Below, in pieces: positions 32,824 to 41,377 of a DNA stretch of 64,000 nucleotides; position 1 is the first letter of the stretch; every line of letters starts with the position of its first letter. The notes under the pieces are model-generated. The model was not told the DNA's origin. It was given only the letters and a program-made list of their open reading frames with translations, and did not search any database. The position numbers and the translations under genes were made by a program. Origin of the DNA: an uncultured Eubacterium sp. (GTDB lineage: Bacteria; Bacillota; Clostridia; Lachnospirales; Lachnospiraceae); assembly GCA_910583555.1 (NCBI GenBank), contig CAJTXO010000004.1:62001-126000 (forward strand), read 5' to 3'.

Positions 32824-35370
32824 TTACTTCTTTACCAGTTTGGCCGTCTTGGGAAGTCCCATTTTCTTAAACAGTTTTTTATAGCGGTCAAATTGTTTCG
32901 CAGGCACTTTTACCGCTGCCTTTTTATGAATGCCAGTCCAAACACCGGCTCCCGCCTTCTTCAAATTTACGGCCTGTATCCGGATCGTTTTCAGCTTACT
33001 GCAGTTTTGAAAAGCCTTTGCCCCGATCGCCGTCACCCATTTCCCGATCGTCACCTGTTTTAATTTTTTATTGTTTCGAAAAGCTTTGGCAGCGATCCCG
33101 GTCACTTTATAGTTCTTCCCGCGGCAGGAAACTGTTGCCGGCACAGTTATGCCCGTGTTTTGTTTGCTCACTGCCTTTTTTACTTCCACCGTATTACTTG
33201 AGGTGATCTTATACTGAAGTTTCCCGGACTGGAATACCGTTCCCTTTTTAATGTCGTTTTCTGTTTTCGGAGCAGGCGTATCCTGTGCCGGAACAGCCGG
33301 TACAGGACTGGTGGAAGGCGATGGCGTCGTACCGGACGAAGGTGTTTGTGCCGGCTCTTCCTTTTTCTCCTTTACCGTTACGGTTAATGTAACCTGTCTG
33401 TTTTGCGGAAGGATCTCGTATTCTTCTTCCATATTCAGAATCGGCGCTCCGTCTGCACCGAAATGGACGATCCGTAAGAAGGCATCTCTCTGAAACGCAT
33501 TTCCGTTACCCGGCCTTCCGTGAAATACATTGATCAGGCTGCCGTCTTCATCGGTCACGTAAGAATTATGGCCAGGTCCATGATATTTATTCTCACCACG
33601 GGAAGACAGGCCGGTCAAAATCGGATAATTTGATTTTTTCCAGGAATCCGCCTGAAGGAAATCCACATTCTCTGACAATTCGATCTGCGTCATGCCGACA
33701 CAGTACGATTCATCGGTCGCTCCGCCCGAATAGGTGAGATAGAGCACGCCGTCCCGTATGATAACAAATGGCCCCTCTGTAACTGGTGTTTTATTGTTTC
33801 GCTCCCAGCTGTATTCACACGATACGATCTTTACCTGTTCACTGATCAGTTTTCCGGGATCTTCCGCTGTCGTTTCCCCGATCCAGAGATCTGCGGTTCC
33901 CCCGTTTTTACTGAAGTTTCTCTGAGACCAAACGACATAGTGCCTGTCGTTATAAGAAAAATGTGTCATATCAAGCGTGATCCCGCCGTAATAGGTACTC
34001 AGATTTTTCCCATCTTTATCAAGATAGCGCTGAGGCATCTCCCAGTCATCATAAAGGGTAGGGTTTCCGCCTTCCTTTAACTTCATGATCATCGCCTGCA
34101 CATCAAATCCCGTGCCAATATTGGTGGCAAAAAACATATACAGCTGCCCCTGGATCACATGAAGTTCAGGCGCCCAGTGATTACTTTTGGAAACGATACC
34201 CGCCTCCGCTGCTTTCGCCTCATCATACACGAGATGTTCTTTTGACTCATTCAATCCGGTAACCGTATCGGATTCCCTGATATAAAGACCTGTATTACCC
34301 GATTCGTTCGTCGCGATAAAATAATATTTTCCCTGATAGAAAACGACGTTGGGGTCTGCCCGCCCGGCTATGAACGGGTAGTTTCCGGCGTCGGAAATAC
34401 GGTCTGAGAGCTGACGGACCGTACCGGACACCTCGTAAGTTCCCTCATGGGCAAAATCTACTTTTTCCAGATCACCGGCATTCCATGTCACACTCTTCTC
34501 AGCCTGGGAACCATCCGAATAATTGGCGTTCACTTTCACCTTAGATAAATCAACCGCTTTACCCGGTTCTGTCTCTACGAACGCATTGTCAACCGTCGTA
34601 TTTGTGACACGTCCCAGTTTATTCTGTATCCATTTCGCCTCAGCTTCCGTCAGCGCGATCACATTACTCTCCACGGCATATTGGATGCCGGAATCAATCG
34701 GTCCCATCTTTAACGATTCCGCTTCTTCTCTTGCCGTAACCGACTCAAAATCCGTTGTCCGGTTCGCGTAACTGATTCCCGTATCCTCGCTCGTCCACGT
34801 TATAAGATAGCTGTCGGACGCGTCCTCATAAACACAGGCCGGATCCCTGACATAATCCTCATCACTTAACGTTAACCTCTTTACTTCTTTGTAGGAAACG
34901 AGATCGTTTGAAGTAAAGAACATAACCTCCCCTATGTTATCGCCCTTTTCCTCCCCTTCATCTGCCCGGACAGCTAACACTCCGAATCCGCCCTCTTTCA
35001 TGCGGAACAGATAAGGCTGTTTCAAAACTTTCGTCTTACTGCCTTCATTTTTGGCAAATAAAACACCGCTGTTATCATTCAGCGCTTCAAAATGTGTTCC
35101 ATCCGCGCTGAAAGCCAGATGCATGCTGTCAGTCGTCGCCGACTGGTACATACCGTGAAGTTTACTGTTTCTTTTCATGCTATCATCTTTTTCTCTCGTA
35201 TAGCACAAAAGATATCCTCCCGTTTCCTGCGCCGTCCGCTCGGAAATGCACGGTACAGCGGAAAAATCGGGCGCCATCGTCATGGCAGATCCCCGGTCTG
35301 CCGGCAAAACTCCTATCGCGAAAGCTGCTGTCAGCACCCACGCCATCCATCTTCTTATTTTTTTATTCAT
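32824..35370 (-). CDS. Secreted GH43-type glycoside hydrolase with Ig-like and leucine-rich-repeat domains
   Basis: 848 residues from the ATG at 35370, with AGGAGG upstream. Signal peptide about 1-30 (MNKKIRRWMAWVLTAAFAIG). Residues ~35-210 resemble a five-bladed beta-propeller part; a Big_4-like Ig domain lies at about 240-310; and a second, complete GH43 propeller spans ~325-650 with the catalytic Asp near 339 (R-A-D-P-N-V) and the acid Glu near 532 (V-T-E-G-P-F). A Ser/Pro/Thr linker leads to a BspA-type leucine-rich-repeat domain (A-A-K-A-F-R-N-N-K-K-L-K-Q-V-T-I). GH43 enzymes act on arabinan or xylan side chains; the exact substrate is unknown. Confidence 0.85.
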   Translation of the reverse strand: MNKKIRRWMAWVLTAAFAIGVLPADRGSAMTMAPDFSAVPCISERTAQETGGYLLCYTREKDDSMKRNSKLHGMYQSATTDSMHLAFSADGTHFEALNDNSGVLFAKNEGSKTKVLKQPYLFRMKEGGFGVLAVRADEGEEKGDNIGEVMFFTSNDLVSYKEVKRLTLSDEDYVRDPACVYEDASDSYLITWTSEDTGISYANRTTDFESVTAREEAESLKMGPIDSGIQYAVESNVIALTEAEAKWIQNKLGRVTNTTVDNAFVETEPGKAVDLSKVKVNANYSDGSQAEKSVTWNAGDLEKVDFAHEGTYEVSGTVRQLSDRISDAGNYPFIAGRADPNVVFYQGKYYFIATNESGNTGLYIRESDTVTGLNESKEHLVYDEAKAAEAGIVSKSNHWAPELHVIQGQLYMFFATNIGTGFDVQAMIMKLKEGGNPTLYDDWEMPQRYLDKDGKNLSTYYGGITLDMTHFSYNDRHYVVWSQRNFSKNGGTADLWIGETTAEDPGKLISEQVKIVSCEYSWERNNKTPVTEGPFVIIRDGVLYLTYSGGATDESYCVGMTQIELSENVDFLQADSWKKSNYPILTGLSSRGENKYHGPGHNSYVTDEDGSLINVFHGRPGNGNAFQRDAFLRIVHFGADGAPILNMEEEYEILPQNRQVTLTVTVKEKKEEPAQTPSSGTTPSPSTSPVPAVPAQDTPAPKTENDIKKGTVFQSGKLQYKITSSNTVEVKKAVSKQNTGITVPATVSCRGKNYKVTGIAAKAFRNNKKLKQVTIGKWVTAIGAKAFQNCSKLKTIRIQAVNLKKAGAGVWTGIHKKAAVKVPAKQFDRYKKLFKKMGLPKTAKLVKK

Positions 35371-35397
35371 GTTCCTGTAAACCTCCTTTTGTTTTAC

Positions 35398-35480
35398 ACA
35401 TAACTGTTGATACATTTATTCTACTACAATGGATGTCTACAGACCATGATGTATACTACATAATTGTTGATCTATTCTTT
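35398..35480. repeat. Imperfect direct repeat upstream of the GH43 gene
   Basis: ACATAACTGTTGAT at about 35398-35411 recurs as ACATAATTGTTGAT at about 35458-35471, 60 bp apart, with weaker similarity continuing for ~10 bp. It lies in the gap that should hold the GH43 promoter. A -10-like TAGAAT (minus) is present, but no good -35. Confidence 0.55.
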
Positions 35481-35495
35481 ACTGTTCGAAAATTT

Positions 35496-36845
35496 TCACC
35501 CGGAACTGCCGGTTATGGAATGCACGCCATAGTAGTCGGCGAGCACCTGATTGATCCAGTAAGAGGGATCTGTTTGAATATCGGAGAGCCCGGTCAGCGC
35601 ATCATGATGTGAGCGCAGCGGATATTTATGAGTGATCACAGGCGTAATGATATCCATATGTCCCTGCGATTTCTGTTCTAAGATGTAGCGCTCCCTCTCT
35701 CTTGTCTGAACGGTGATCTCATAGCTGTAGATCATCGTATCCATCATAGATACAAACATCATGACAAATAATCCAGCGGTAAACAGCACAACTCCCTTTC
35801 TTACGTGCCCGCTCATCTCCGTATTGATACGGGAAAACAAGATACCATTCGCGCAAACCATATACACGCATGTAATAAACCAAGTGCGTTCCGGCGACGT
35901 CGGGGCCGCCAGCATACAATAAGCGGAAAAAACAGCTGACATAACAAAAATACCTGCCTGCAAAATCAATTTATTATAACTGTGCTCCCTGTGTTTACTT
36001 GCAAAAAACAAAACAACAAAAAGGATGCTTAAAATACCGGCAAACGTGATCCAGTAATAATTGATAACAAAAAATTTAAAAAGCAGCGGCAGATCTTCAC
36101 TCGCGTTTAACCGTTCCCGATTTCCCGGAGCAAAGACAAGAAAAGAGAAACCGATCAAACTCCCGATATACCCGCAGATAATAGGAAGCCGGATTCTGAT
36201 CTTTAAATAAAACCGGAAATAAAATAGATACAGCGTCAAAGCAACGATCATTCCTGCACTGCTGTTTTCCATGCCGCAACCGGCGATGAGACCGAGCAGA
36301 AACGTAAAAATACCAAAAATCGGTTTATTTAACGTCTTCTCATAACAATAACTATAGCGCCGAAACAAGTAGATCATCCCCAAAATGGGAAGGGTCGTCC
36401 ACAAATAATTAGCGGAACCACAAAGCCAGAACATGACCTGACCGTAATCAGGGACACAGATCCACAGCATAATGTGTATCCCTGCATATAGCACGAGATT
36501 GTGAGGATGGTTTCCTTTACAGATCAGATAGATCAGCGCGGTTGCCAAAAAGTATGCCAACGTGTTCAGAAAATCAAAAATATAAGCGGGAATACCGACA
36601 AATAGCGCCGTAAACAGCGAGGCAACAAACCGCCCTCCCCAGTTTTGGTAGGATTGCCGCGCGGAATCAATGATTTCCGCGAAAGATGTTGTCCTTTCCT
36701 CCATATACTTTGGAAGATTCCCGTAATCATCGGCAATATAAGGCGTCAGGACATTCATGGCAAGAAAGCTGATAAACAGGATAGCTACTGTCAGAGCCCA
36801 TCTTCTTCTATATACTACCCGTAAAAATTTGTCTACTGCACCCAT
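35496..36845 (-). CDS. Polytopic membrane protein, DUF6056 family
   Basis: About 449 residues, taking the ATG at 36845; a GTG 4 codons earlier is possible. Around eleven hydrophobic segments. The first extracellular loop has Y-I-A-D-D-Y-G-N near 44, reminiscent of the acidic motif at the first loop of GT-C glycosyltransferases, and P-G-N-R-E-R-L-N-A near 252. DUF6056 proteins are found beside surface-polysaccharide genes, and a GT-C-like role is a guess. Neighbours are a GH43 enzyme and a wall amidase. Confidence 0.7.
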   Translation of the reverse strand: MGAVDKFLRVVYRRRWALTVAILFISFLAMNVLTPYIADDYGNLPKYMEERTTSFAEIIDSARQSYQNWGGRFVASLFTALFVGIPAYIFDFLNTLAYFLATALIYLICKGNHPHNLVLYAGIHIMLWICVPDYGQVMFWLCGSANYLWTTLPILGMIYLFRRYSYCYEKTLNKPIFGIFTFLLGLIAGCGMENSSAGMIVALTLYLFYFRFYLKIRIRLPIICGYIGSLIGFSFLVFAPGNRERLNASEDLPLLFKFFVINYYWITFAGILSILFVVLFFASKHREHSYNKLILQAGIFVMSAVFSAYCMLAAPTSPERTWFITCVYMVCANGILFSRINTEMSGHVRKGVVLFTAGLFVMMFVSMMDTMIYSYEITVQTRERERYILEQKSQGHMDIITPVITHKYPLRSHHDALTGLSDIQTDPSYWINQVLADYYGVHSITGSSG

Positions 36846-36909
36846 TGTGACATTCACACCTTTCCTGCCCGAATCTCCTGTCAACTCACATCTATCATCT
36901 ACCGGACGC

Positions 36910-39081
36910 CTACCGTCCCGTCGGATATGTGTTAAAGATCTCGTTGATCGTATCGAAGATCACTTGAGCTGAATTCGCCTGAAACGACGGATTCGTCAAT
37001 TTGCCATAGTCGGAACTGCCCGACAAAAATCCAAGTTCGATCAGTACTGCGGGCACGGTATTCCGTTTTATCACATAAAATCCTGCGGATTTCACGCCGC
37101 GGCTTTTCATTCCTAAATTTGATACAAGATTGTCTTTAAACATCGTTGCCATACTCTTACTCGTAATCCCGGAGAAACGCGCGCCGTTATTGCTGGGTGA
37201 ATAATATACCTCGGTCCCGTTGGCGCTGGAATTACTCGCCGAGTTCATGTGAAGGCTGATAAACAGATCAGCTCCCACTTTGCTGGCAAAGGCGGCACGG
37301 TTGGCAAGCGTGATAAATACATCTGACGTACGTGTCCAGTATACTTTCGTATCCGGGGCATTGGAAGAAAAATAATCTTTCATCAGCGTATAGATGATCT
37401 TAAAGTTGAGATCTTTTTCCTTCGTGCCTTTATGCGAAGCGCCGTTGTCATAGCCGCCGTGTCCGGCATCCAGCACAACAATATTTTTGTAAATATCACG
37501 TGGGTTACCGACAGTCACAACGAACGAATCCGGTTTGTTATAAATCTTATATCCCTGGAGTTTCGTGGTCGTAATGGTGATAACGGTATTTCCATCCGCA
37601 CCGAGTCCATAGGAAACATCACTAATCACATCGCTGCTAACAACGATCGGATTCGCATTGAGGAACTCGATGTGATTGCCGCGGAGATACAGTTTAAATT
37701 TATTACTCTGATACAGATCCTCATTTGTGACATCCGTAATCGTCAGTCCCTCCGGTTTCATGATCTTCAGAGCATCCTTACCGGTAAATTGGCTCATGAT
37801 ATTGACCGTCAGTGTACTGTCCTGCACCGAAAAAGCAAAATCAGTCGGACTGAATCCGGTGATCTGGAACACGATATTGCCGGAACCATCCTCGATCACT
37901 TCAAATTTCTCCAGTGTATTGACAAATTTGGAAAAAGAGAACTTGTCCAGACAGTATTTGGAAGCTGCCGGGATCGTAACCGTAACGACCCGTTCGTCCC
38001 GAACAGCAGCGGCCTGGCTCATGATCGCCGCATCGGACCCCTGAAACGTAAAGGAAATGCAGTTCATATCCTGATTATAAACGGCTTTCGCCTGTGTTAT
38101 ATAGTTTGTAACGCCGTCCGGAGCCGGGGCATTCTCAGCTTTCCAGTCAAAATAGATGAGATCGTGAATGCTGACTAATGATTTTGTCTTATCCCATTGA
38201 TAAGAATAACCCAGATATTTACATACCGTTTTTGCCGGCACGCACAATACCTTTTTGTTATTATCCTTTCTCTTGATCATATACATCGGCGTAGAGAGTG
38301 TCTTCTGAACGCCGTTCACCTGACATGTTCCCTCGTTTAACTTAAGTATCAACGTAGCCTGTGTTGCCTCATTTTTCAGAGTCAGCGTCTCCGATCCCGC
38401 ATCGTACGCGTACTCAATGCCGACAATCTTCTGAAATGTCTCTTCTGCCGGTAGATATACTGTACTTCCCAGTTTAATGACTGGCATGGAAGAGAGGCTG
38501 TTTTCTTTGCCATTATATGAAAGTTTACCTATGACCGGAGACTTCTTTATCGTATTATTATACTCCAGCAGAAGTCCGTCCGTGATGGTGATCGTCGAAC
38601 TTGAAGCTTTATAGTTGAACCCAAACTGATCACAGAGGAATTTGGTGGGTACGAGAATTTTTGTCTTTTTCTTCTTTACGTATTTCACTTTAACCGGAGC
38701 AGTTGAAAGCTTACGTTTTTTTCCGTTCACGTAAGCGGTTTTACTCCCAAGTGTCATCGTCACTTTCATACCGTTTTTCGTCATCGTGAACTTTTTCGAA
38801 GAGGACTTCTTCACCTTTACCTTCAGTCCTTTTTTAAATACGTCATCATAGGGCACCATTCTAGTTCCCTTGATGGTAAGACCTTTATATTTTTTGTTTA
38901 ATACTTTTTTCGTACCATACTTTACGGTAGACTGCGTCCTTTTATAATTGGTCGTTTTGCCGTTCATCCTGATCTTCATGGAAGCCGCGCGGGAATCCGC
39001 CGGCATAAACAGAACCAATCCAATCAACAACAAAACACCGATCATCAAACGTTTTCCAATACTGTTTCCTGATGTACTCAT
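36910..39081 (-). CDS. N-acetylmuramoyl-L-alanine amidase with copper-amine-oxidase-like N-terminal domains
   Basis: 723 residues. Signal peptide about 1-32. Residues ~33-300 hold two copper-amine-oxidase-N-like (wall-binding) repeats, each with a K-x-x-V-P-A/T-K/E-x-x-C/F-x-x-L/I-G pattern. An AMIN-like region lies at about 300-530. The C-terminal Amidase_3 domain (about 535-723) has VVLDAGHGG, T-R-x-S-D-x-F-x-x-L-x-x-R, SLHMNSA and the catalytic Glu in VLIELGFLS. The enzyme cleaves the bond between MurNAc and L-Ala in peptidoglycan. The upstream region holds a notable operator-like repeat array. Confidence 0.9.
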   Translation of the reverse strand: MSTSGNSIGKRLMIGVLLLIGLVLFMPADSRAASMKIRMNGKTTNYKRTQSTVKYGTKKVLNKKYKGLTIKGTRMVPYDDVFKKGLKVKVKKSSSKKFTMTKNGMKVTMTLGSKTAYVNGKKRKLSTAPVKVKYVKKKKTKILVPTKFLCDQFGFNYKASSSTITITDGLLLEYNNTIKKSPVIGKLSYNGKENSLSSMPVIKLGSTVYLPAEETFQKIVGIEYAYDAGSETLTLKNEATQATLILKLNEGTCQVNGVQKTLSTPMYMIKRKDNNKKVLCVPAKTVCKYLGYSYQWDKTKSLVSIHDLIYFDWKAENAPAPDGVTNYITQAKAVYNQDMNCISFTFQGSDAAIMSQAAAVRDERVVTVTIPAASKYCLDKFSFSKFVNTLEKFEVIEDGSGNIVFQITGFSPTDFAFSVQDSTLTVNIMSQFTGKDALKIMKPEGLTITDVTNEDLYQSNKFKLYLRGNHIEFLNANPIVVSSDVISDVSYGLGADGNTVITITTTKLQGYKIYNKPDSFVVTVGNPRDIYKNIVVLDAGHGGYDNGASHKGTKEKDLNFKIIYTLMKDYFSSNAPDTKVYWTRTSDVFITLANRAAFASKVGADLFISLHMNSASNSSANGTEVYYSPSNNGARFSGITSKSMATMFKDNLVSNLGMKSRGVKSAGFYVIKRNTVPAVLIELGFLSGSSDYGKLTNPSFQANSAQVIFDTINEIFNTYPTGR

Positions 39082-39123
39082 AAAACACTCGCCCCTTATC
39101 TAAAAATGTTATCTCGTTACTAA

Positions 39124-39310
39124 TGTCAATCTGACATTTGTCAATCTGACATTTAAAATCTTATCAACAAATTTTGACATAAATATGTCGTCTTCCCACA
39201 ATTTCCCCATCAATTTTGTAGGATGTATGAGCTGAAATCTTTCAACAAATTTTGACATAGATATGTCGCCTTTTCAAAACTCCCCATCTATTTTGCGGGA
39301 TGTAAGAGCT
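39124..39310. promoter_or_regulatory. Dyad and direct-repeat array upstream of the amidase gene
   Basis: TGTCAATCTGACATT is perfectly duplicated at 39124-39138 and 39139-39153; each unit contains TGTCA-N3-TGACA. Further upstream a ~70-bp segment at 39164-39233 recurs at 39242-39310 (period 78 bp). Both copies centre on a perfect dyad GACATA-N2-TATGTC (39176-39189 and 39254-39267). All four dyads share the TGACAT/ATGTCA half-site, which suggests binding of one regulator. TTGACA hexamers inside the 15-bp units could serve as -35 elements. Confidence 0.65.
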
Positions 39311-39359
39311 TTGCGAGACACGAGATCACATTTCCGACGGAGCAAAACGACCGGGCTCG

Positions 39360-39698
39360 TCAGCGGTGTTTGGGCAACAGGATATATTTCCCCGCGTGGA
39401 TCCTGGAAGATGTAATATCGTTAAGGGAAACGATCTCTTCCACGTATGCCTGGATCTGCGCGTTTGTCGGATCCATCATATTCGCCTCCGCGATCGACCA
39501 CAGGGAGTCTCCACAGCGGACCAGGACAGATTCATATCCGATCACCTCATCTGCCGCCCTTTCCTCCGCCCCTTCGGCGCGGATACCCGTGAGAAAGAAG
39601 ATCGCGCAGGCGAAAATGATGACAGACAATATGCCATACCCGATCTTCGGATGGGGAAATTCTGAGGGTACATGTACCCGGAAACTGATTTTTTTCAT
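39360..39698 (-). CDS. Small membrane-anchored LysM protein, probable SOS division inhibitor (YneA-like)
   Basis: 112 residues; GAGGAGG before the ATG. A short cytoplasmic N-terminus, one membrane segment (about 19-38), then a single LysM domain at about 56-110 (VLVRCGDSLWSIAEANM...IVSLNDITSSRIHAGKYILLP). This is the size and architecture of YneA, the Bacillus SOS-induced cell-division suppressor. A LexA box sits inside its promoter. Sequence identity to YneA cannot be judged here, so the function rests on architecture plus regulation. Confidence 0.75.
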   Translation of the reverse strand: MKKISFRVHVPSEFPHPKIGYGILSVIIFACAIFFLTGIRAEGAEERAADEVIGYESVLVRCGDSLWSIAEANMMDPTNAQIQAYVEEIVSLNDITSSRIHAGKYILLPKHR

Positions 39699-39728
39699 AA
39701 CAGCCGCCTCCTCTGCAATTCAGATCTA

Positions 39729-39767
39729 TCGAACAAATGATACGAACACATAATACGAACAAGTGGT
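39729..39767. repeat. Three 13-bp repeats in the leader of the LysM gene
   Basis: TCGAACAAATGAT, ACGAACACATAAT and ACGAACAAGTGGT follow each other at 39729-39741, 39742-39754 and 39755-39767. Each carries a GAAC half of a LexA operator, so the array may add weak LexA contacts or may be simple slippage. Confidence 0.7.
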
Positions 39768-39769
39768 TC

Positions 39770-39815
39770 AAACGTTTGTTTCCTATATCATACTACGCGA
39801 ACAGGCGTTTGTCAA
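39770..39815 (-). promoter_or_regulatory. LexA-controlled promoter of the LysM gene
   Basis: On the minus strand: -35 TTGACA (39810-39815), 17-nt spacer, -10 TATGAT (39787-39792). The plus-strand sequence CGAACAGGCGTTTG at 39798-39811 is a full LexA box lying in the spacer. A second, near-consensus box, AAACAAACGTTTG, reads on the minus strand at about 39769-39781, just downstream of the -10, and shares ACAAACGTTTG with the lexA box. Confidence 0.8.
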
Positions 39816-39823
39816 CTGTTTTT

Positions 39824-41377
39824 TTAATTTGAATCAATTTTTCCGATCATATACTGGTACAGATCCGTGCCGTAACTGGAATAATGCGGTTTTCCGCGCA
39901 GCATACGGAACGTGCGGTCTCCGTTTTCCTTCCGCTCCGCCACGAGGAATTCAGCGTCTGGCAGCTGTTCCCCGTAAACTCTTTTGGCAAATTCATGAAG
40001 ATGTGTGACCATCATGACTTCAATCTTATTCTCATACAGCGGCATGATAATATCATAAGCGATCTGTGATCCCTCTTTCTCTGTCGTGCTGGCAAAAGAC
40101 TCGTTCAGCAAGAGAAGGCTGTCTCCCGAGATGCGGGAAATAATGCCGCTCATACGTTTCAGTTCCTCTTCCAGCCTTCCTCTCGAAAGCATCGCGTCCT
40201 CTTTTCTCGTAAAATGCGTGTGGATCCGCGAATACAGCCCGGAACGGAACGCGGCAGCCGGCACCGGCATACCGCACTGCATAAGTACCTGCGCAATCCC
40301 GAAACTGCGCAGAAACGTGGATTTCCCTCCTTGATTCGCGCCGGTGATCACAGTCAGGACCGCTCTGCTATTCAGGGAATTGGGCACGGGCCGGACCTGC
40401 ACGTAAAGCGCCAGTGACAACTCATACAGATCCTCGATCTCTTTCCGGCCCTCATCTTCCCGGCATTCACCATAACAGAACGGGAGGGATAGTTCGTTCA
40501 TGCGCGTCTGCAGCGTATTTACCCCTTTGTAAAAACTGATCTCCCGCCCGTATTCCAGCCAGAAAGCGAGCAGATCATCAATGAACGGCTCATAAATCTT
40601 CATCAGTTCAGCGATATGGCGGTCCAAAAAGGTATGCAGGTCGCGCTGTAATGGCTCATCTTCTACGAGGATGGAATCCTTTTTTATGACCTTGTAATAA
40701 AACCGCAGCAGTTTTCTGGACGTATTGGACAGGCTCGCCGCTTTATAACTGCGACAGCTTTCGAGACGGCTCCGCGTCAGTTTCAGCCCGCCGCTGATAC
40801 GGATGGAAAAAATCCCCTCGCCGCCTGTCGTATAAAACAGGAGCTGTTTATGGAATGCCTCAAGATCCTCCAGCGGGTAGTTCGAAAGACGCCGGAAAAA
40901 TCCGTTGATCCCTTGCGAAACCGTTTTCCCCTCATCGCCGGAAACGTCATCGGGAGCGTCCATACTGCTTTTTATATGATCCCTTAATTCCTGCAAAAGG
41001 GAAAGTGACTGCTCGATAAAGCGAAAGGCGGCAATAACAGCTCCTGCCCCGGCCGACGACCGGCTCCGGTTCTGCTCCCGCTCTTTTTTATACTGTTCGG
41101 CCAGTCCGCACCCCTGGCATCCGATCCGGTACATAGCATCCAAAAGTTCCCGCCGGGCGCAAAAATCGCGAATGATGTCATACCGGTATTGGATCACAGA
41201 CGGCGCGTGGACCGGCACCATCATGACGCTTCGGATCTGCTCCATCAAAAACACGTCATCCTGTGCCATTGTCTTTAACACGATGTTCAGGTTCAGATCC
41301 TTGAACATATCCTGAAAGGAAGGATATGCCGCTTCGGTGGAAATTGTCCTGTCCTCATACAATAAAAATGAATTCAT
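39824..41377 (-). CDS. MutS-like ATPase (second gene of a tandem pair)
   Basis: 517 residues; GGGGAG before the ATG. It has only the core/lever helices and the ATPase domain of MutS, and no mismatch-recognition domain. Walker A is GANQGGKST near 347. The Walker B equivalent is LLLLNESF near 422, with Asn in place of the usual Asp but the following Glu kept. A VMMVTHLHEFA sequence matches the MutS H-loop. It overlaps the preceding MutS-like gene by 4 bp (ATGA), which suggests co-translation and a possible heterodimer. Function is unknown. Confidence 0.8.
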   Translation of the reverse strand: MNSFLLYEDRTISTEAAYPSFQDMFKDLNLNIVLKTMAQDDVFLMEQIRSVMMVPVHAPSVIQYRYDIIRDFCARRELLDAMYRIGCQGCGLAEQYKKEREQNRSRSSAGAGAVIAAFRFIEQSLSLLQELRDHIKSSMDAPDDVSGDEGKTVSQGINGFFRRLSNYPLEDLEAFHKQLLFYTTGGEGIFSIRISGGLKLTRSRLESCRSYKAASLSNTSRKLLRFYYKVIKKDSILVEDEPLQRDLHTFLDRHIAELMKIYEPFIDDLLAFWLEYGREISFYKGVNTLQTRMNELSLPFCYGECREDEGRKEIEDLYELSLALYVQVRPVPNSLNSRAVLTVITGANQGGKSTFLRSFGIAQVLMQCGMPVPAAAFRSGLYSRIHTHFTRKEDAMLSRGRLEEELKRMSGIISRISGDSLLLLNESFASTTEKEGSQIAYDIIMPLYENKIEVMMVTHLHEFAKRVYGEQLPDAEFLVAERKENGDRTFRMLRGKPHYSSYGTDLYQYMIGKIDSN

